Source: Telmatospirillum sp.
GTDB taxonomy: Bacteria; Pseudomonadota; Alphaproteobacteria; CACIAM-22H2
Assembly (NCBI GenBank): GCA_020248985.1
Contig: JADCGL010000022.1
Location: 186,001 to 250,000 of the forward strand
Direction of reading: 5' to 3'
DNA: 64,000 bases
Shown: in pieces, positions 8,648-17,579 of the stretch
How the letters are laid out: each line of letters begins with the position of its first letter
Numbering within the stretch: the first letter of the stretch is position 1
Made by a program: the position numbers and the translations under genes
Notes under the pieces: model-generated
The model's database searches: none
What the model saw: only the letters and a program-made list of their open reading frames with translations
Told to the model about the DNA's origin: nothing

Positions 8648-8858
8648 GGCGACCAATTCGGCTCACGGGGAAAAGGGCGCGGAGTATCCGGGGCCAAGCG
8701 GGCCGACGTCAACAGCGCACCTGCGGCAGACTGTCGCAGGCCGGCGGTGCGTGCCGCGGCTTGGACGGCGTTGGTTTGAGTTGCGCAGGCCCGACCGGGC
8801 CTCTAAATTGCCGCACACTTCTCAATCGCCAATTCAGCACGAGTCGGGGCCCACGACC

Positions 8859-9413
8859 ATGAACTCCTACGAACTCAACAAGATTTTCGGCGCCGTTGTC
8901 GGTTCGGTACTCGTCGTGACGGTCCTTGGGTTCATCGCCAACATGCTGGTGCATCCGCACCAGCTCGAAAAATCCGTGCTCGACATCAAGCTGCCGGAGA
9001 CCGCCGTCGCCGCTGCCCCGACTGAACCGGCCGTCGCACTCCCCCCGATCGCCCCGCTGCTGGCTTCGGCCGACATCGAGGCAGGCAAGGCCGCCACGCG
9101 CAACTGCACCTCGTGCCACACTTTCGAGAAGGGCGGCCGCAACGGGGTGGGTCCCAATCTGTGGGACGTCGTCGCCAAGAAGAAGGCGCATATCGACGGC
9201 TTCAACTATTCGCAGGCGCTGACGGCCGCTGCCGGCCGCGCGGGCGAAGACGGCCAGTGGGGCTACGAACAGCTCAACGGCTTCCTTGCCAATCCGCGCG
9301 GCTATCTTACCGGCACGCGCATGGCGTTCGCCGGCATTCGTCGTGCCGAAGACCGCGCCAATCTGATCGCCTATATGCGCACGCTGTCGGACAGCCCGGC
9401 AGCGCTGCCGTAA
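8859..9413 (+). CDS. Membrane-anchored class I cytochrome c (CycM-like)
   Basis: 184 residues. An uncleaved N-terminal membrane anchor (residues about 9-32) is followed by an Ala/Pro-rich linker and a c-type domain. Heme attaches at CTSCH (Cys83, Cys86, His87); TGTRMAF supplies the axial Met. The insert GRNGVGPNLWDVVAKKK is typical of mitochondrial-like c552/CycM proteins, which carry electrons from bc1 to the aa3 oxidase on the periplasmic face. Divergent from pheA, a common alphaproteobacterial arrangement. The small ORF at 9428 starts 14 bp after its stop. Confidence 0.9.
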   Translation: MNSYELNKIFGAVVGSVLVVTVLGFIANMLVHPHQLEKSVLDIKLPETAVAAAPTEPAVALPPIAPLLASADIEAGKAATRNCTSCHTFEKGGRNGVGPNLWDVVAKKKAHIDGFNYSQALTAAAGRAGEDGQWGYEQLNGFLANPRGYLTGTRMAFAGIRRAEDRANLIAYMRTLSDSPAALP

Positions 9414-9427
9414 CGAAAAGCCCGACC

Positions 9428-9697
9428 GTGGCCGGCCAGACCTACAATGTCGCCGTGGTGCCCGTCGGCGGCCTCGAGATCGTGGTCGTCCATGTCGATG
9501 CCGCCTCGTGCTCGACGCCGGAAATGCAGACGCGCTCGATGAAGTTTTTCCAAGCGCGCCTGCTCGGCAAGCACGTGGTGCTGATGTACGTCGATCTGAT
9601 GCGCAAGCCCGTCTATCTGGGCGCGCCCAATCTCGTGGCCTCGCTGCGCGGCAAGGGCATGTCGGATCTCCGATGGCAGAAAGTGGCGATGGCGTAA
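9428..9697 (+). CDS. Small hypothetical protein
   Basis: 89 residues from a GTG 14 bp downstream of the cytochrome stop. I do not recognise the family. The product is compact and mixed, with an N-terminal hydrophobic beta-rich stretch (VAVVPVGGLEIVVVHV), one Cys, and an amphipathic middle (FFQARLLGKHVVLMYVDL); it has no signal peptide or clear membrane helix. It lies in the same orientation as the cytochrome and may share its transcript. There is no good Shine-Dalgarno before the GTG, so the start is uncertain. Coding is supported by normal third-position GC bias rather than by homology. Confidence 0.5.
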   Translation: MAGQTYNVAVVPVGGLEIVVVHVDAASCSTPEMQTRSMKFFQARLLGKHVVLMYVDLMRKPVYLGAPNLVASLRGKGMSDLRWQKVAMA

Positions 9698-9768
9698 GCG
9701 GCACGCCGCTTGCGTAACCTGCGCCGCGAGTCTGGAATTCTCCCGACGCAACCGAGGCGGTGCCCCAA

Positions 9769-10572
9769 ATGTCGAAACTGCCGAAACGCCACTGGCACGA
9801 AATGACGTGGCCGGATTTTGCGGCCCTCGATGCGGAACGCGCGATCGCCGTGCTGCCGGTGGGTGCCATCGAGCAGCACGGGCCGCATCTGCCCGTCTAT
9901 GTCGATGCCTGCATCAATGCGGGCGTGATCGCCAAAGCCATCGAAACGATGCCGGCCGACTTGCCGGTCACGTTCCTGCCGCCGATGCCGGTCGGCAAAT
10001 CGAACGAACACATCTCGTATCCGGGCACGCTGACGCTCTCGGCCGAAACGCTGATCCGGCTGTGGACCGAAATCGGCGAGTCCGTGGCGCGCGCGGGCAT
10101 TCGCAAATTCGTGATCTTCAACAGCCATGGCGGCCAGCCGCAGGTCTCCGACATCGTGTGCCGCGAGCTGCGCGTTCGCCACAAAATGTTTGCCGTCGCG
10201 ATCAACTACTACGCGCTCGGCAAACCGCCCAATCTGTTCCCAGAGGGCGAACTCAAACACGGCATCCATGGCGGGTCGGGCGAAACCTCGATGATGATGC
10301 ATCTGCGCGGCGACCTCGTGAAGACCGCCGAATGCCGCAATTTCGAGCCTTTGTCGGTGCGCATGGAAAAAGACTACGAAATTCTGGCCCCGGAGGGACG
10401 CATCGGCTTCGGCTGGGAAACCCAGGACCTGCATCCGATGGGGGCGTGCGGCAATGCCGCCGACGCGGATGCCGCGCGGGGCAAAATCCTGGTCGAGCAT
10501 TTTGCGGCGCGCTTCGTCAAAGCCCTGCAGGAGATCGACCGCTATCCCCTGTCCAACATCGTCTCGCGCTGA
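9769..10572 (+). CDS. Creatininase-family amidohydrolase
   Basis: 267 residues. Zn-binding motifs of the creatininase superfamily are present: LPVGAIEQHGPHLP (Glu and His ligands), VYVDACINA (Asp), FNSHGGQPQV (His) and HGGSGETSMMM (Glu). Members hydrolyse C-N bonds in small cyclic amides such as creatinine or in F420/mycofactocin precursors. Nothing here points to mycofactocin, and the context (ABC importer, cytosine-deaminase-like enzyme, FAD oxidases) suggests catabolism of a small N-compound. The ATG at 9769 is preferred over the GTG at 9760 because GAGGCGG (9754-9760) sits 8 bp before it. Confidence 0.83.
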   Translation: MSKLPKRHWHEMTWPDFAALDAERAIAVLPVGAIEQHGPHLPVYVDACINAGVIAKAIETMPADLPVTFLPPMPVGKSNEHISYPGTLTLSAETLIRLWTEIGESVARAGIRKFVIFNSHGGQPQVSDIVCRELRVRHKMFAVAINYYALGKPPNLFPEGELKHGIHGGSGETSMMMHLRGDLVKTAECRNFEPLSVRMEKDYEILAPEGRIGFGWETQDLHPMGACGNAADADAARGKILVEHFAARFVKALQEIDRYPLSNIVSR

Positions 10573-10575
10573 CAT

Positions 10576-10614
10576 CTGCCGCAATAGCTGGCGCATTGCC
10601 TATATTTGCGGCAG
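10576..10614. promoter_or_regulatory. 9-bp inverted repeat upstream of the ABC/oxidase operon
   Basis: CTGCCGCAA (10576-10584) and TTGCGGCAG (10606-10614) form a perfect inverted repeat with a 21-bp spacer, right after the creatininase stop and 135 bp before the substrate-binding protein gene. A second short pair, CCGAC/GTCGG, lies at 10639-10657. No T-run follows, so a regulator site or leader structure is more likely than a terminator. Confidence 0.35.
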
Positions 10615-10748
10615 CTTGCTAGGATGATGGCGGAACGACCGACCGGCTCTTTGTCGGGCGGCAATGGTACGGGTTTTGCTGCTTTCATGGACCGGAAAAG
10701 ACTGCCCGAAACCGTGTTTTACCCCCCTCCCCGAACAGGAGCATCGCA

Positions 10749-11762
10749 ATGAGCGAAACAAAAATTTCGCGCCGCCATTCGCTTGGTTTGTTTGGCGCCG
10801 CTGCGGCCTTCGGCACCTTGGCGGCCCCCGCCTTGCGCGCCCAGACGCTCGACAAGTTTTCGTACCAGACCAACTGGCGCGCCCAGGCCGAGCATGGCGG
10901 CTTCTACCAAGCGGTCGCGACCGGCATCTACCGCAAATACGGCATCGACGCCGAAATCCGCATGGGCGGCCCGCAGCAGGATCCCAACACGCTGCTGGTC
11001 GGCGGCCGGGTCGATGCGATCATGTCGAACTCGTTTGCGGGCTTCAATTACGCGTCCGAGAACCTGCCCTTCGTGGTGGTCGCGGCCGTCATGCAGAAAG
11101 ACCCGCAGGTGCTGATCTCGCACCCTGGCATGGGCAACGACACGCTGCCGGCCCTCAAGGGCAAGCCGATCCTGATCGGTGCCGGCGGGCGCACCTCGTA
11201 CTGGCCGTGGCTCAAGTCGAAATTCGGCTTCACCGACGAGCAGGCGCGCCCCTACACCTTCAACATGGCGCCGTTCCTGGCCGACAAGACGCTCTCGCAG
11301 CAGGGCTTCCTGTCGAGCGAACCGTTCGCGATCGAACAGGCGGGCGTGAAGCCGGTCGTGCATCTGATGGCCAATTACGGCTTCGACAACTACCAGACCA
11401 CGATCAACACCTCGTGGAAGCTCGTGAACGAGAAGCCCGACCTGCTGCAGCGCTTCGTGAGCGCTTCGATCGAGGGCTGGGTTTCGTACCTGAACAGCGA
11501 TCCGGCCCCGGCCAATGCGCTGATCAAGCGCGACAACCCCGACATGGACGACGTGAAGATCGCCTACGCGATCAAGGCCATGAAGGAAAACGGCATCGTG
11601 CAGTCTGGCGACGCTGCCACGCTGGGCGTGGGTGCGATGACCGACGCGCGCTGGAAGAGCTTCTACGACGCGATGGTCGCAGCCGGCGCCGTCAAGGCCG
11701 GGCTCGATCTCTCGAAGGCCTACACGCTGCGCTTCGTCAACAAGCGCGTCGGGATGGGCTGA
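10749..11762 (+). CDS. ABC transporter substrate-binding protein, NMT1/ThiY type
   Basis: 337-residue periplasmic binding protein. It begins with a twin-arginine-type signal (SRRHSLGLFGAAAAFG, cleavage near ALRAQT). The mature part opens with the NMT1/SsuA-like pattern YQTNWRAQAEHGGFYQAVATGIY, here split by its conserved Phe-Tyr pair, followed by a GGPQQDP loop. Family members bind pyrimidines (thiamine precursors), sulfonates, nitrate or riboflavin. The neighbouring cytosine-deaminase-like enzyme makes an N-heterocycle plausible, which is inference. AGGAG (10738-10742) gives a good ribosome site. First gene of a probable seven-gene operon ending at 18970. Confidence 0.87.
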   Translation: MSETKISRRHSLGLFGAAAAFGTLAAPALRAQTLDKFSYQTNWRAQAEHGGFYQAVATGIYRKYGIDAEIRMGGPQQDPNTLLVGGRVDAIMSNSFAGFNYASENLPFVVVAAVMQKDPQVLISHPGMGNDTLPALKGKPILIGAGGRTSYWPWLKSKFGFTDEQARPYTFNMAPFLADKTLSQQGFLSSEPFAIEQAGVKPVVHLMANYGFDNYQTTINTSWKLVNEKPDLLQRFVSASIEGWVSYLNSDPAPANALIKRDNPDMDDVKIAYAIKAMKENGIVQSGDAATLGVGAMTDARWKSFYDAMVAAGAVKAGLDLSKAYTLRFVNKRVGMG

Positions 11763-11764
11763 AC

Positions 11765-12598
11765 TTGATCGCTGCCGACAACGCGGCCGCGCAAGCGCGA
11801 CCGGCCGGGCTTTCCGCCCGGCCGGTCGTTGCCGTTCGCGGCGTCGCCAAGCTGTTTTCCAACGGCACCTTGGCGCTCCAGAACGTCGATCTCGATATCG
11901 GGCGGCACCAGTTCATGTCGCTGCTCGGCCCGTCTGGCTGCGGCAAATCGACCTTGCTTCGCATGATCGCAGGCCTCGGTTCGGCTTCGGCCGGCACCAT
12001 CGACTGGCCCGAAGCCGACCACGACGCGCAAGGGGCGGCCCTACCGCGCCTCTCCTTCGTGTTCCAGGAACCCACGCTGATGCCGTGGGCGACCGCTATC
12101 AAAAACGTGATGCTGCCTTTGAAACTCGCGGGCGTGCCCAAAGAAGAACGCCGCGCGCGCGCGGCCGAAGCGCTCGCCATGGTGGGCCTGGGCGCGTTCG
12201 AAAACGCGTATCCGCGCGAGCTTTCGGGCGGCATGAAGATGCGCGTGTCGATCGCGCGCGGCATGGTGACCAAACCCGACGTGCTGCTGATGGACGAGCC
12301 GTTCGCGGCTTTGGACGAAATCACGCGCTTCAAGCTCAACAACGACCTGCTCGAATTGTGGCACGCCTCGAACTTCACGGTCGTGTTCGTGACGCACTCG
12401 GTGTTCGAAAGCGTGTATCTCTCGCAGCGCATCGTGGTGATGGCGGCCCGGCCCGGGCGCATCATCGCCGATCTCGACACGACAGCGCCCTATCCGCGCG
12501 CCTCCGACTATCGCACCTCGCCGCTCTACAACGACCATTGCCGCCGTGCTTCGCAAGCGCTCGAAGTCGCGATGGGCCACGCGCTGGGAGCGCATTGA
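11765..12598 (+). CDS. ABC transporter ATP-binding protein (SsuB/TauB-like)
   Basis: 277 residues. Walker A LLGPSGCGKST, Q-loop FVFQEPTLMPW, signature ELSGGMKMRVSIARG, Walker B VLLMDEPFAALD and H-loop VTHSVFE are all intact, matching the nitrate/sulfonate/taurine importer class. The only start upstream of the first beta strand is a TTG at 11765, 2 bp after the previous stop; no ATG or GTG is available without losing core structure. The first 20 codons contain a perfect 13-bp hairpin (11798-11828) that could damp translation relative to the binding protein. The permease gene follows after 2 bp. Confidence 0.87.
   Translation: MIAADNAAAQARPAGLSARPVVAVRGVAKLFSNGTLALQNVDLDIGRHQFMSLLGPSGCGKSTLLRMIAGLGSASAGTIDWPEADHDAQGAALPRLSFVFQEPTLMPWATAIKNVMLPLKLAGVPKEERRARAAEALAMVGLGAFENAYPRELSGGMKMRVSIARGMVTKPDVLLMDEPFAALDEITRFKLNNDLLELWHASNFTVVFVTHSVFESVYLSQRIVVMAARPGRIIADLDTTAPYPRASDYRTSPLYNDHCRRASQALEVAMGHALGAH
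11798..11828 (+). other. Strong intercistronic RNA hairpin in the ATPase start region
   Basis: CGACCGGCCGGGC (11798-11810) pairs perfectly with GCCCGGCCGGTCG (11816-11828) around a 5-nt loop TTTCC: 13 bp, almost all G-C. It lies 36 bp after the stop of the binding-protein gene, within codons 12-22 of the ATPase gene. No U-run follows. A mRNA-stabilising or expression-damping element between a binding-protein gene and its transporter genes is the likely role. Confidence 0.6.
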
Positions 12599-12600
12599 AA

Positions 12601-13470
12601 ATGGCCGAAGCCGCCCGCCCCGCCATCACGATCGGCGACGACGCCCCGCCCGTCATCCTGCAGCACAAGCGCGTGCTCGGCGTGTCGGTCGCGACCTGGC
12701 CCAAGATTCTGATGCCGATGGCCGTCGGCATTCTGGCGCTCGCGGGCTGGGAACTCGCCGTGCGCCTGCAGGGCATTCCCGTCTATATCCTGCCGGGCCC
12801 GATCCTGATCGCCAAAACCATGGTGGCGGATTGGGGCACGCTCTCGGGCTCTTTGTGGATCACGCTGTCGATCAGCTTGGCCGCCTTGAGTGCTGCCGTG
12901 GTGCTCGGCGTGAGCCTGTCGGTGCTTTTCGCGCAATCCAAATGGGTCGAGCTTTCGTTTTTCCCCTATGCGGTCATCCTGCAGGTGACGCCCATCGTGG
13001 CGATCGCGCCCTTGATCATCATCTGGGTCAACGACGTCAAATTGTCGCTGCTGATCTGCGCTTGGATCGTCGCGTTTTTCCCGATCCTGTCGAACACCAC
13101 GCTGGGCCTCAATTCGGCCGACCACAATCTGCTCAATCTGTTCCAGCTCTACAAAGCCACGCGCTTCCAGACGCTGATGAATCTACGTCTGCCCTCGGCC
13201 CTGCCCTATTTCCTGGGCGGGCTCAAGATTTCGGGCGGGCTTGCGCTGATCGGCGCCGTCGTTGCCGAATTCGTGGCCGGGACCGGCGGCAGCCAATCGG
13301 GCCTTGCCTATCGCATTCTCGAATCGGGCTACCAGCTGCGCATCCCGCGCATGTTCGCGGCCCTGTTCATGATTTCGATTTCGGGCATCGTGATTTTCAT
13401 GTGCCTGTCGCTGCTGTCGCACCTGACGCTGCGGCGCTGGCACGAGAGCGCGCTCAAGCGGGAAAACTGA
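12601..13470 (+). CDS. ABC transporter permease (SsuC/TauC-like)
   Basis: 289-residue inner-membrane permease of the BPD_transp_1 class with about six membrane helices (first at residues about 36-56). The ATPase-contact EAA-type loop is around MNLRLPSALPYFLGGLKIS. It follows the ATPase gene by 2 bp and precedes the amidohydrolase ATG by 1 bp (TGA-C-ATG). With the preceding two genes it makes a complete importer. The imported compound is unknown; the nearby catabolic genes suggest a cyclic amide or pyrimidine-like substrate. Confidence 0.88.
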   Translation: MAEAARPAITIGDDAPPVILQHKRVLGVSVATWPKILMPMAVGILALAGWELAVRLQGIPVYILPGPILIAKTMVADWGTLSGSLWITLSISLAALSAAVVLGVSLSVLFAQSKWVELSFFPYAVILQVTPIVAIAPLIIIWVNDVKLSLLICAWIVAFFPILSNTTLGLNSADHNLLNLFQLYKATRFQTLMNLRLPSALPYFLGGLKISGGLALIGAVVAEFVAGTGGSQSGLAYRILESGYQLRIPRMFAALFMISISGIVIFMCLSLLSHLTLRRWHESALKREN

Positions 13471-13471
13471 C

Positions 13472-14806
13472 ATGCGAACCGGATTCTTCGTGCCGCCAGC
13501 GGGCGCACGCTATGCGCTGCGCCAAGTGCGCGTTCCTGCGGCTTTGGTGTCGGGCGTCGCAGCGCCGCAGACCGCCGACGGCCATCTCGAACTCGACATC
13601 GCGGTCGCCGACGGGCGCATCGCGGGCTTGGCGCCTGCGGGCAGCATGGATGCGGGTGCGGGCCCCGATCTGCGCCAAGCGAGCGTGTGGCCGACCTTCG
13701 CCGATCTGCACACGCATCTCGACAAGGGCCATATCTGGCCGCGCTCGCCCAATCCGGACGGCTCGTTTGCGGGCGCTTTTGCCGCCGTCGCCGCCGACCG
13801 CAAGAGAAACTGGCTCGCCGCCGACATCGAGCCGCGTTTCGAATTCGCGCTGCGCTGCGCCTATGCGCACGGCGTGTCGGCGATCCGCACGCATCTCGAC
13901 AGTTTTTCGCCGCAGGCCGAAATTTCGTGGCCCGTGTTCGCCAAGCTGCGCGACCGCTGGGCCGGGCGCATCACGCTGCAAGCCTCCTCGATCGTGGCGA
14001 TGGATCCGATCGCGACCGACGACGGCCCCAAGCTCGCCGATCTCGTCGCCAAGACCGGCGGCCAACTCGGCGTGGTCACGCGCCTCACCGGCCAAGATCA
14101 CGTGGGCGTGCCCGCCAATTTCGACGACTACATGCAGCGCGTGTTCGAGCTTGCCGAAGAGCGCGGCCTCAATCTCGATCTGCATGTCGACGAGACGGGC
14201 GATCCGACGGCACGCACCTTGATCCGCATCGCGCGCATGGCCGCCAAGCGCGGCTTCAAGCGCCCGATCCTGGTCGGCCATTGCTGCTCGCTGTCGGTGC
14301 AGCCCGACGAAGCGGTCGAAGAAACGCTGAAACTCTGCGCCGACGCGCGCATCGACATGGTGAGCCTGCCGATGTGCAACATGTATCTGCAGGGCCGCAC
14401 ACCGGCGCGCACGCCGCGCTGGCGCGGCGTGACCGTGCTGCACGAGGCGCGCGCGGCGGGCCTGCGTGTGGCCGTGGCCGGCGACAATGTGCGCGATCCT
14501 TTCTACGCCTACGGCGACCACGACATGCTCGAAACCTTCGTGCAGTCGGTGCGCATCGCCCAGCTCGACCATCCGCTCGGCGACTGGGTCAAGACCGTGA
14601 CGACGACCCCCGCCGACATCATGAAACTGCCCGAGACGGGCCGCATTGCGGCAGGCTTGCCCGCCGACCTCGTGGTGCTGCAGGCGCGCAGCTTCTCCGA
14701 ATTGCTGTCCCGCCAGCAGCACGACCGCGTGGTGATCCGCAACGGTCGCGCCATCGACACGAGCCTGCCGGACTATCGCGAACTCGACACGATCGTAGGA
14801 GCCTGA
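13472..14806 (+). CDS. Cytosine deaminase-type amidohydrolase
   Basis: 444 residues, amidohydrolase superfamily, closest in layout to CodA. Metal and catalytic residues visible: DLHTHLDKG (HxH), LHVDE (His and Glu near the middle), GHCCSL (His) and GDNVRDPF (metal Asp). GLPADLVVL is the usual C-terminal strand. CodA hydrolyses cytosine to uracil and ammonia; relatives act on isoguanine, creatinine or triazines. It overlaps no neighbour but starts 1 bp after the permease stop, so transport and hydrolysis of the same compound is a reasonable inference. Exact substrate not assignable. Confidence 0.8.
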   Translation: MRTGFFVPPAGARYALRQVRVPAALVSGVAAPQTADGHLELDIAVADGRIAGLAPAGSMDAGAGPDLRQASVWPTFADLHTHLDKGHIWPRSPNPDGSFAGAFAAVAADRKRNWLAADIEPRFEFALRCAYAHGVSAIRTHLDSFSPQAEISWPVFAKLRDRWAGRITLQASSIVAMDPIATDDGPKLADLVAKTGGQLGVVTRLTGQDHVGVPANFDDYMQRVFELAEERGLNLDLHVDETGDPTARTLIRIARMAAKRGFKRPILVGHCCSLSVQPDEAVEETLKLCADARIDMVSLPMCNMYLQGRTPARTPRWRGVTVLHEARAAGLRVAVAGDNVRDPFYAYGDHDMLETFVQSVRIAQLDHPLGDWVKTVTTTPADIMKLPETGRIAAGLPADLVVLQARSFSELLSRQQHDRVVIRNGRAIDTSLPDYRELDTIVGA

Positions 14807-14808
14807 AC

Positions 14809-16167
14809 ATGGATGCGGGCGGCCACGGCTACGATCTTGCCGGTTTTCGCAAAGCGGTCGCCGGCATTGCGTTGATCGACGACCCGCAGCTCGTGCGCCA
14901 GCGCAGCCGCGATTTTTTCTGGTACAGCCCGATCCTGAAGGCCGAGCTCAACCGCAAATCGGCCGATCTCGTGGTCCTGCCGAAGGACCAAGACGAAGCT
15001 TTGCGCATCTTGGGTGCCTGCGCGCAGTTCCGCATTCCGCTCGTGGCCCGCGGCGGGGCGACCGGCAATTACGGCCAGCTCGTGCCCCTCAAAGGCGGCA
15101 TCGTACTCGACACCGAAAAGCTCGACCGCACGCTGTTCGTGAAACCCGGTGTCGCCCGCTTCGAAGCCGGCGCCAATCTCGTGGCGATCGATGCCGAGAC
15201 GCGAAAGATCGGCTGGGAACTGCGCATGCATCCCTCGACCAAGCGCCAGTCCGCCCTCGGCGGCTTCGTCGCCGGCGGGGCCGCGGGCGTGGGCTCGGCG
15301 ATGTTGGGCCAGTTGCGCGATTGGGGCAGCATCCCGGCCGTGCGCGTCGCCACATGCGAGAACGTGCCGCGCGTGTTCGATTTCCGCGGCCGCGACGTCG
15401 CCGCCGCCACGCATGCCTACGGCACCACGGGCGTGCTGCTCGAAGTCGAGATCGCACTTTCGCCCGTCTATCCGTGGCGCGACGCGATCGTCGCCTTCGA
15501 CGATTTCATGGATGCGGCTCGCTTCGGACAAGCGCTCGGCGAAGCCGACGGCATCGTCAAAAAAGAGATCGCGGTCATCGCGGGTTCGATCGCCGTCTAT
15601 TTCAAGGCGCTCAAAGCCCATTGCCCCGAGGGCAAACATTTTGCGTTCTGCATGATCGCCGACAGCGAGCGCGCCGCGTTCGAGACGCTGGCGGCCGAGC
15701 ATCGCGGCACGGTCACGCTGTGGAAAGACACGCCCGACGAAACCGTCGGCAACGACGTGCCGCTCTACGAATATTGCTGGAACCACACGACTTTGCAGGT
15801 GCTGAAACTCGACAAGGGCGTCACGTATCTCCAGACCGTGTTCCCGATCGGGCGCAATCTCGAAACCGTCGAGACGATGTACAAGCGCTACGGCGACGAG
15901 GTGATGCTGCATCTCGAATTCCAGCGCCGCTTCGGGCGCGTCAACAATTCGGCGCTGCAGGTGGTTCGCTGGACGACGCAAGAGCGCCTCTACGACATCA
16001 TTCGCGACCACGAGGCGGCGGGCTGCATCGTGCCCAATCCGCACACCTACATTCTCGAAGACAAAGGCCCGAAGGTGATCGCCGGCGACGCCCAGCTTGC
16101 GTTCAAGAAACAATCCGATCCCTACGGCCTGCTCAATCCCGGCAAAATGACGCGGTGGACCGCATGA
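14809..16167 (+). CDS. FAD-linked oxidase, GlcD-like, first of three tandem paralogues
   Basis: 452-residue flavoprotein with a PCMH-type FAD-binding domain (VARGGATGNYGQLVPLKGG, about residues 82-100; HPSTKRQSALGGFVAGGAAG, about 142-161) and a C-terminal substrate domain. It shares with the next two genes the N-terminal SRDFFWYSPIL block, a PLYEYCWNHTTL block and NPHTYILED near the C terminus. No histidine is placed for the covalent 8-alpha link of many VAO-family oxidases, so FAD is probably non-covalent. AGGAG (14797-14801) gives a strong ribosome site before the ATG. It likely oxidises a hydroxyl or C-N bond; the substrate is unknown. Confidence 0.8.
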   Translation: MDAGGHGYDLAGFRKAVAGIALIDDPQLVRQRSRDFFWYSPILKAELNRKSADLVVLPKDQDEALRILGACAQFRIPLVARGGATGNYGQLVPLKGGIVLDTEKLDRTLFVKPGVARFEAGANLVAIDAETRKIGWELRMHPSTKRQSALGGFVAGGAAGVGSAMLGQLRDWGSIPAVRVATCENVPRVFDFRGRDVAAATHAYGTTGVLLEVEIALSPVYPWRDAIVAFDDFMDAARFGQALGEADGIVKKEIAVIAGSIAVYFKALKAHCPEGKHFAFCMIADSERAAFETLAAEHRGTVTLWKDTPDETVGNDVPLYEYCWNHTTLQVLKLDKGVTYLQTVFPIGRNLETVETMYKRYGDEVMLHLEFQRRFGRVNNSALQVVRWTTQERLYDIIRDHEAAGCIVPNPHTYILEDKGPKVIAGDAQLAFKKQSDPYGLLNPGKMTRWTA

Positions 16168-17579
16168 CGAACGAATGGAAAGACCCGCCCGCCCCGGTTT
16201 CGCACAAGGCGGACTGGGACGCTTTCAAGGCCGCGATCGCCCCCGTCGAGACGATCGACGAGCCCGCCCTCGTCAAACAGAAATCACGCGATTTCTACTG
16301 GTACTCGCCGGTGCTGAAACGCCAGCTCGGCAAGCATTTCGGCGATCTCGTCGTGATCCCAAAGAGCGAAGCCGAAGTGATCACGGTCGCATCCGAATGC
16401 GCCAAGCGCCGCATTCCGCTGACCGTGCGCGGGGCGGGGACCGGCAATTACGGCCAGGCGATGCCGCTCGCGGGCGGCGTGGTCCTCGACATGACGGCGA
16501 TGGACAAAATCGTGTCGCTCGACAAGGGCACCCTCAAGGTCCAGCCCGGCATGAAGCTCATCGATCTCGAAGCCGAGACCGTGCCGCAAGGCTGGGAAAT
16601 GCGCTTCCATCCCTCGACGCGCCGCACCGCCACCATCGGCGGCTTCATCGCCGGCGGCTCGGGCGGTATTGGCTCGATCAATTTCGGCGTGCTGCGCGAC
16701 CGCGGCAACGTGAAATCCTTGCGCGTGGTGACGGTCGAGGAAAGTCCGCGCATCGTCACCCTCGTGGGCGACGACGCGCAGAAGGTCGTGCATGCCTACG
16801 GCACCAACGGCATCGTGACCGAGCTCGAAATCGCGATGGCGCGCGCGTGGCCTTGGACCGATTGCGTCGCCAGCTTCCCCGATTTCATGGCGAGCGTGCG
16901 CTTTGCGCAGGCTTTGTGCGAAGCCGACGCGATCGTGAAGAAAGAGGTGGCGCCCATCGCCTGGGGTGCGGCCAAATATTTCAAGCCGCTCTTGGGCCAT
17001 CTCAAAGAGGGCGAGCATATCGTGGTCTGCATGATCGCCGATCCGAGCCTCGAGGCCTTCAAGGATCTGCTGGCCGAGCATGGCGGCAGCCTCGTCTACA
17101 GCCGCGAACTTGCCGACGAGGCGGGCGAGATTCCCCCGCTCTACGAATTCACGTGGAACCATACGACGCTGCAGGCCCTCAAAGTCGACAAGACCATCAC
17201 CTATCTGCAGACCTTGTTCCCGCCGCCGCAGCACGTGGCGTTGGTCGAGAAGCTGTACAAGGAGTTCGGCGACGAGGTGCCGATGCATCTGGAATTCGTG
17301 CGATTGGGCGGCCAGGTCGCGTGTTTCGGGCTGCAGCTCGTGCGCTACACCACGCAAGAGCGCCTGGCCGAAATCATTGCAGCGCACGAAGCGGCGGGTG
17401 CGCCGATCTTCGATCCGCACACCTATCTGCTCGAAGACGGCGGCATGCGCGTGGTCGACGAGGCGCAGTACGAATTCAAGCGCGCCGCCGATCCGCACGG
17501 GCTTCTGAACAAGTTCAAAATGCGCGCCTGGGACGAACGCACGCCGACCGAAGGCAAGTGGGCCGAGGTCAATCTGTGA
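16164..17579 (+). CDS. FAD-linked oxidase, GlcD-like, second paralogue
   Basis: 471 residues, same architecture as its two neighbours: KSRDFYWYSPVL at the N terminus, then VRGAGTGNYGQAMPLAGG for the FAD pyrophosphate. HPSTRRTATIGGFIAGGSGG, PLYEFTWNHTTL and DPHTYLLEDGG follow. An N-terminal extension (about 45 residues) distinguishes it from the third copy. The ATG lies in an ATGA overlap with the previous stop (16164-16167), and its own stop overlaps the GTG of the third oxidase (GTGA, 17576-17579), so equimolar synthesis is likely. No Fe-S subunit of GlcF type is encoded nearby. Confidence 0.8.
   Translation: MTNEWKDPPAPVSHKADWDAFKAAIAPVETIDEPALVKQKSRDFYWYSPVLKRQLGKHFGDLVVIPKSEAEVITVASECAKRRIPLTVRGAGTGNYGQAMPLAGGVVLDMTAMDKIVSLDKGTLKVQPGMKLIDLEAETVPQGWEMRFHPSTRRTATIGGFIAGGSGGIGSINFGVLRDRGNVKSLRVVTVEESPRIVTLVGDDAQKVVHAYGTNGIVTELEIAMARAWPWTDCVASFPDFMASVRFAQALCEADAIVKKEVAPIAWGAAKYFKPLLGHLKEGEHIVVCMIADPSLEAFKDLLAEHGGSLVYSRELADEAGEIPPLYEFTWNHTTLQALKVDKTITYLQTLFPPPQHVALVEKLYKEFGDEVPMHLEFVRLGGQVACFGLQLVRYTTQERLAEIIAAHEAAGAPIFDPHTYLLEDGGMRVVDEAQYEFKRAADPHGLLNKFKMRAWDERTPTEGKWAEVNL

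Noticed and set aside
8720-8740. CCTGCG-N9-CGCAGG as a terminator between pheA and the cytochrome gene
   Set aside because: The two genes are divergent here, so no terminator is expected; the stem is short and has no T-run.
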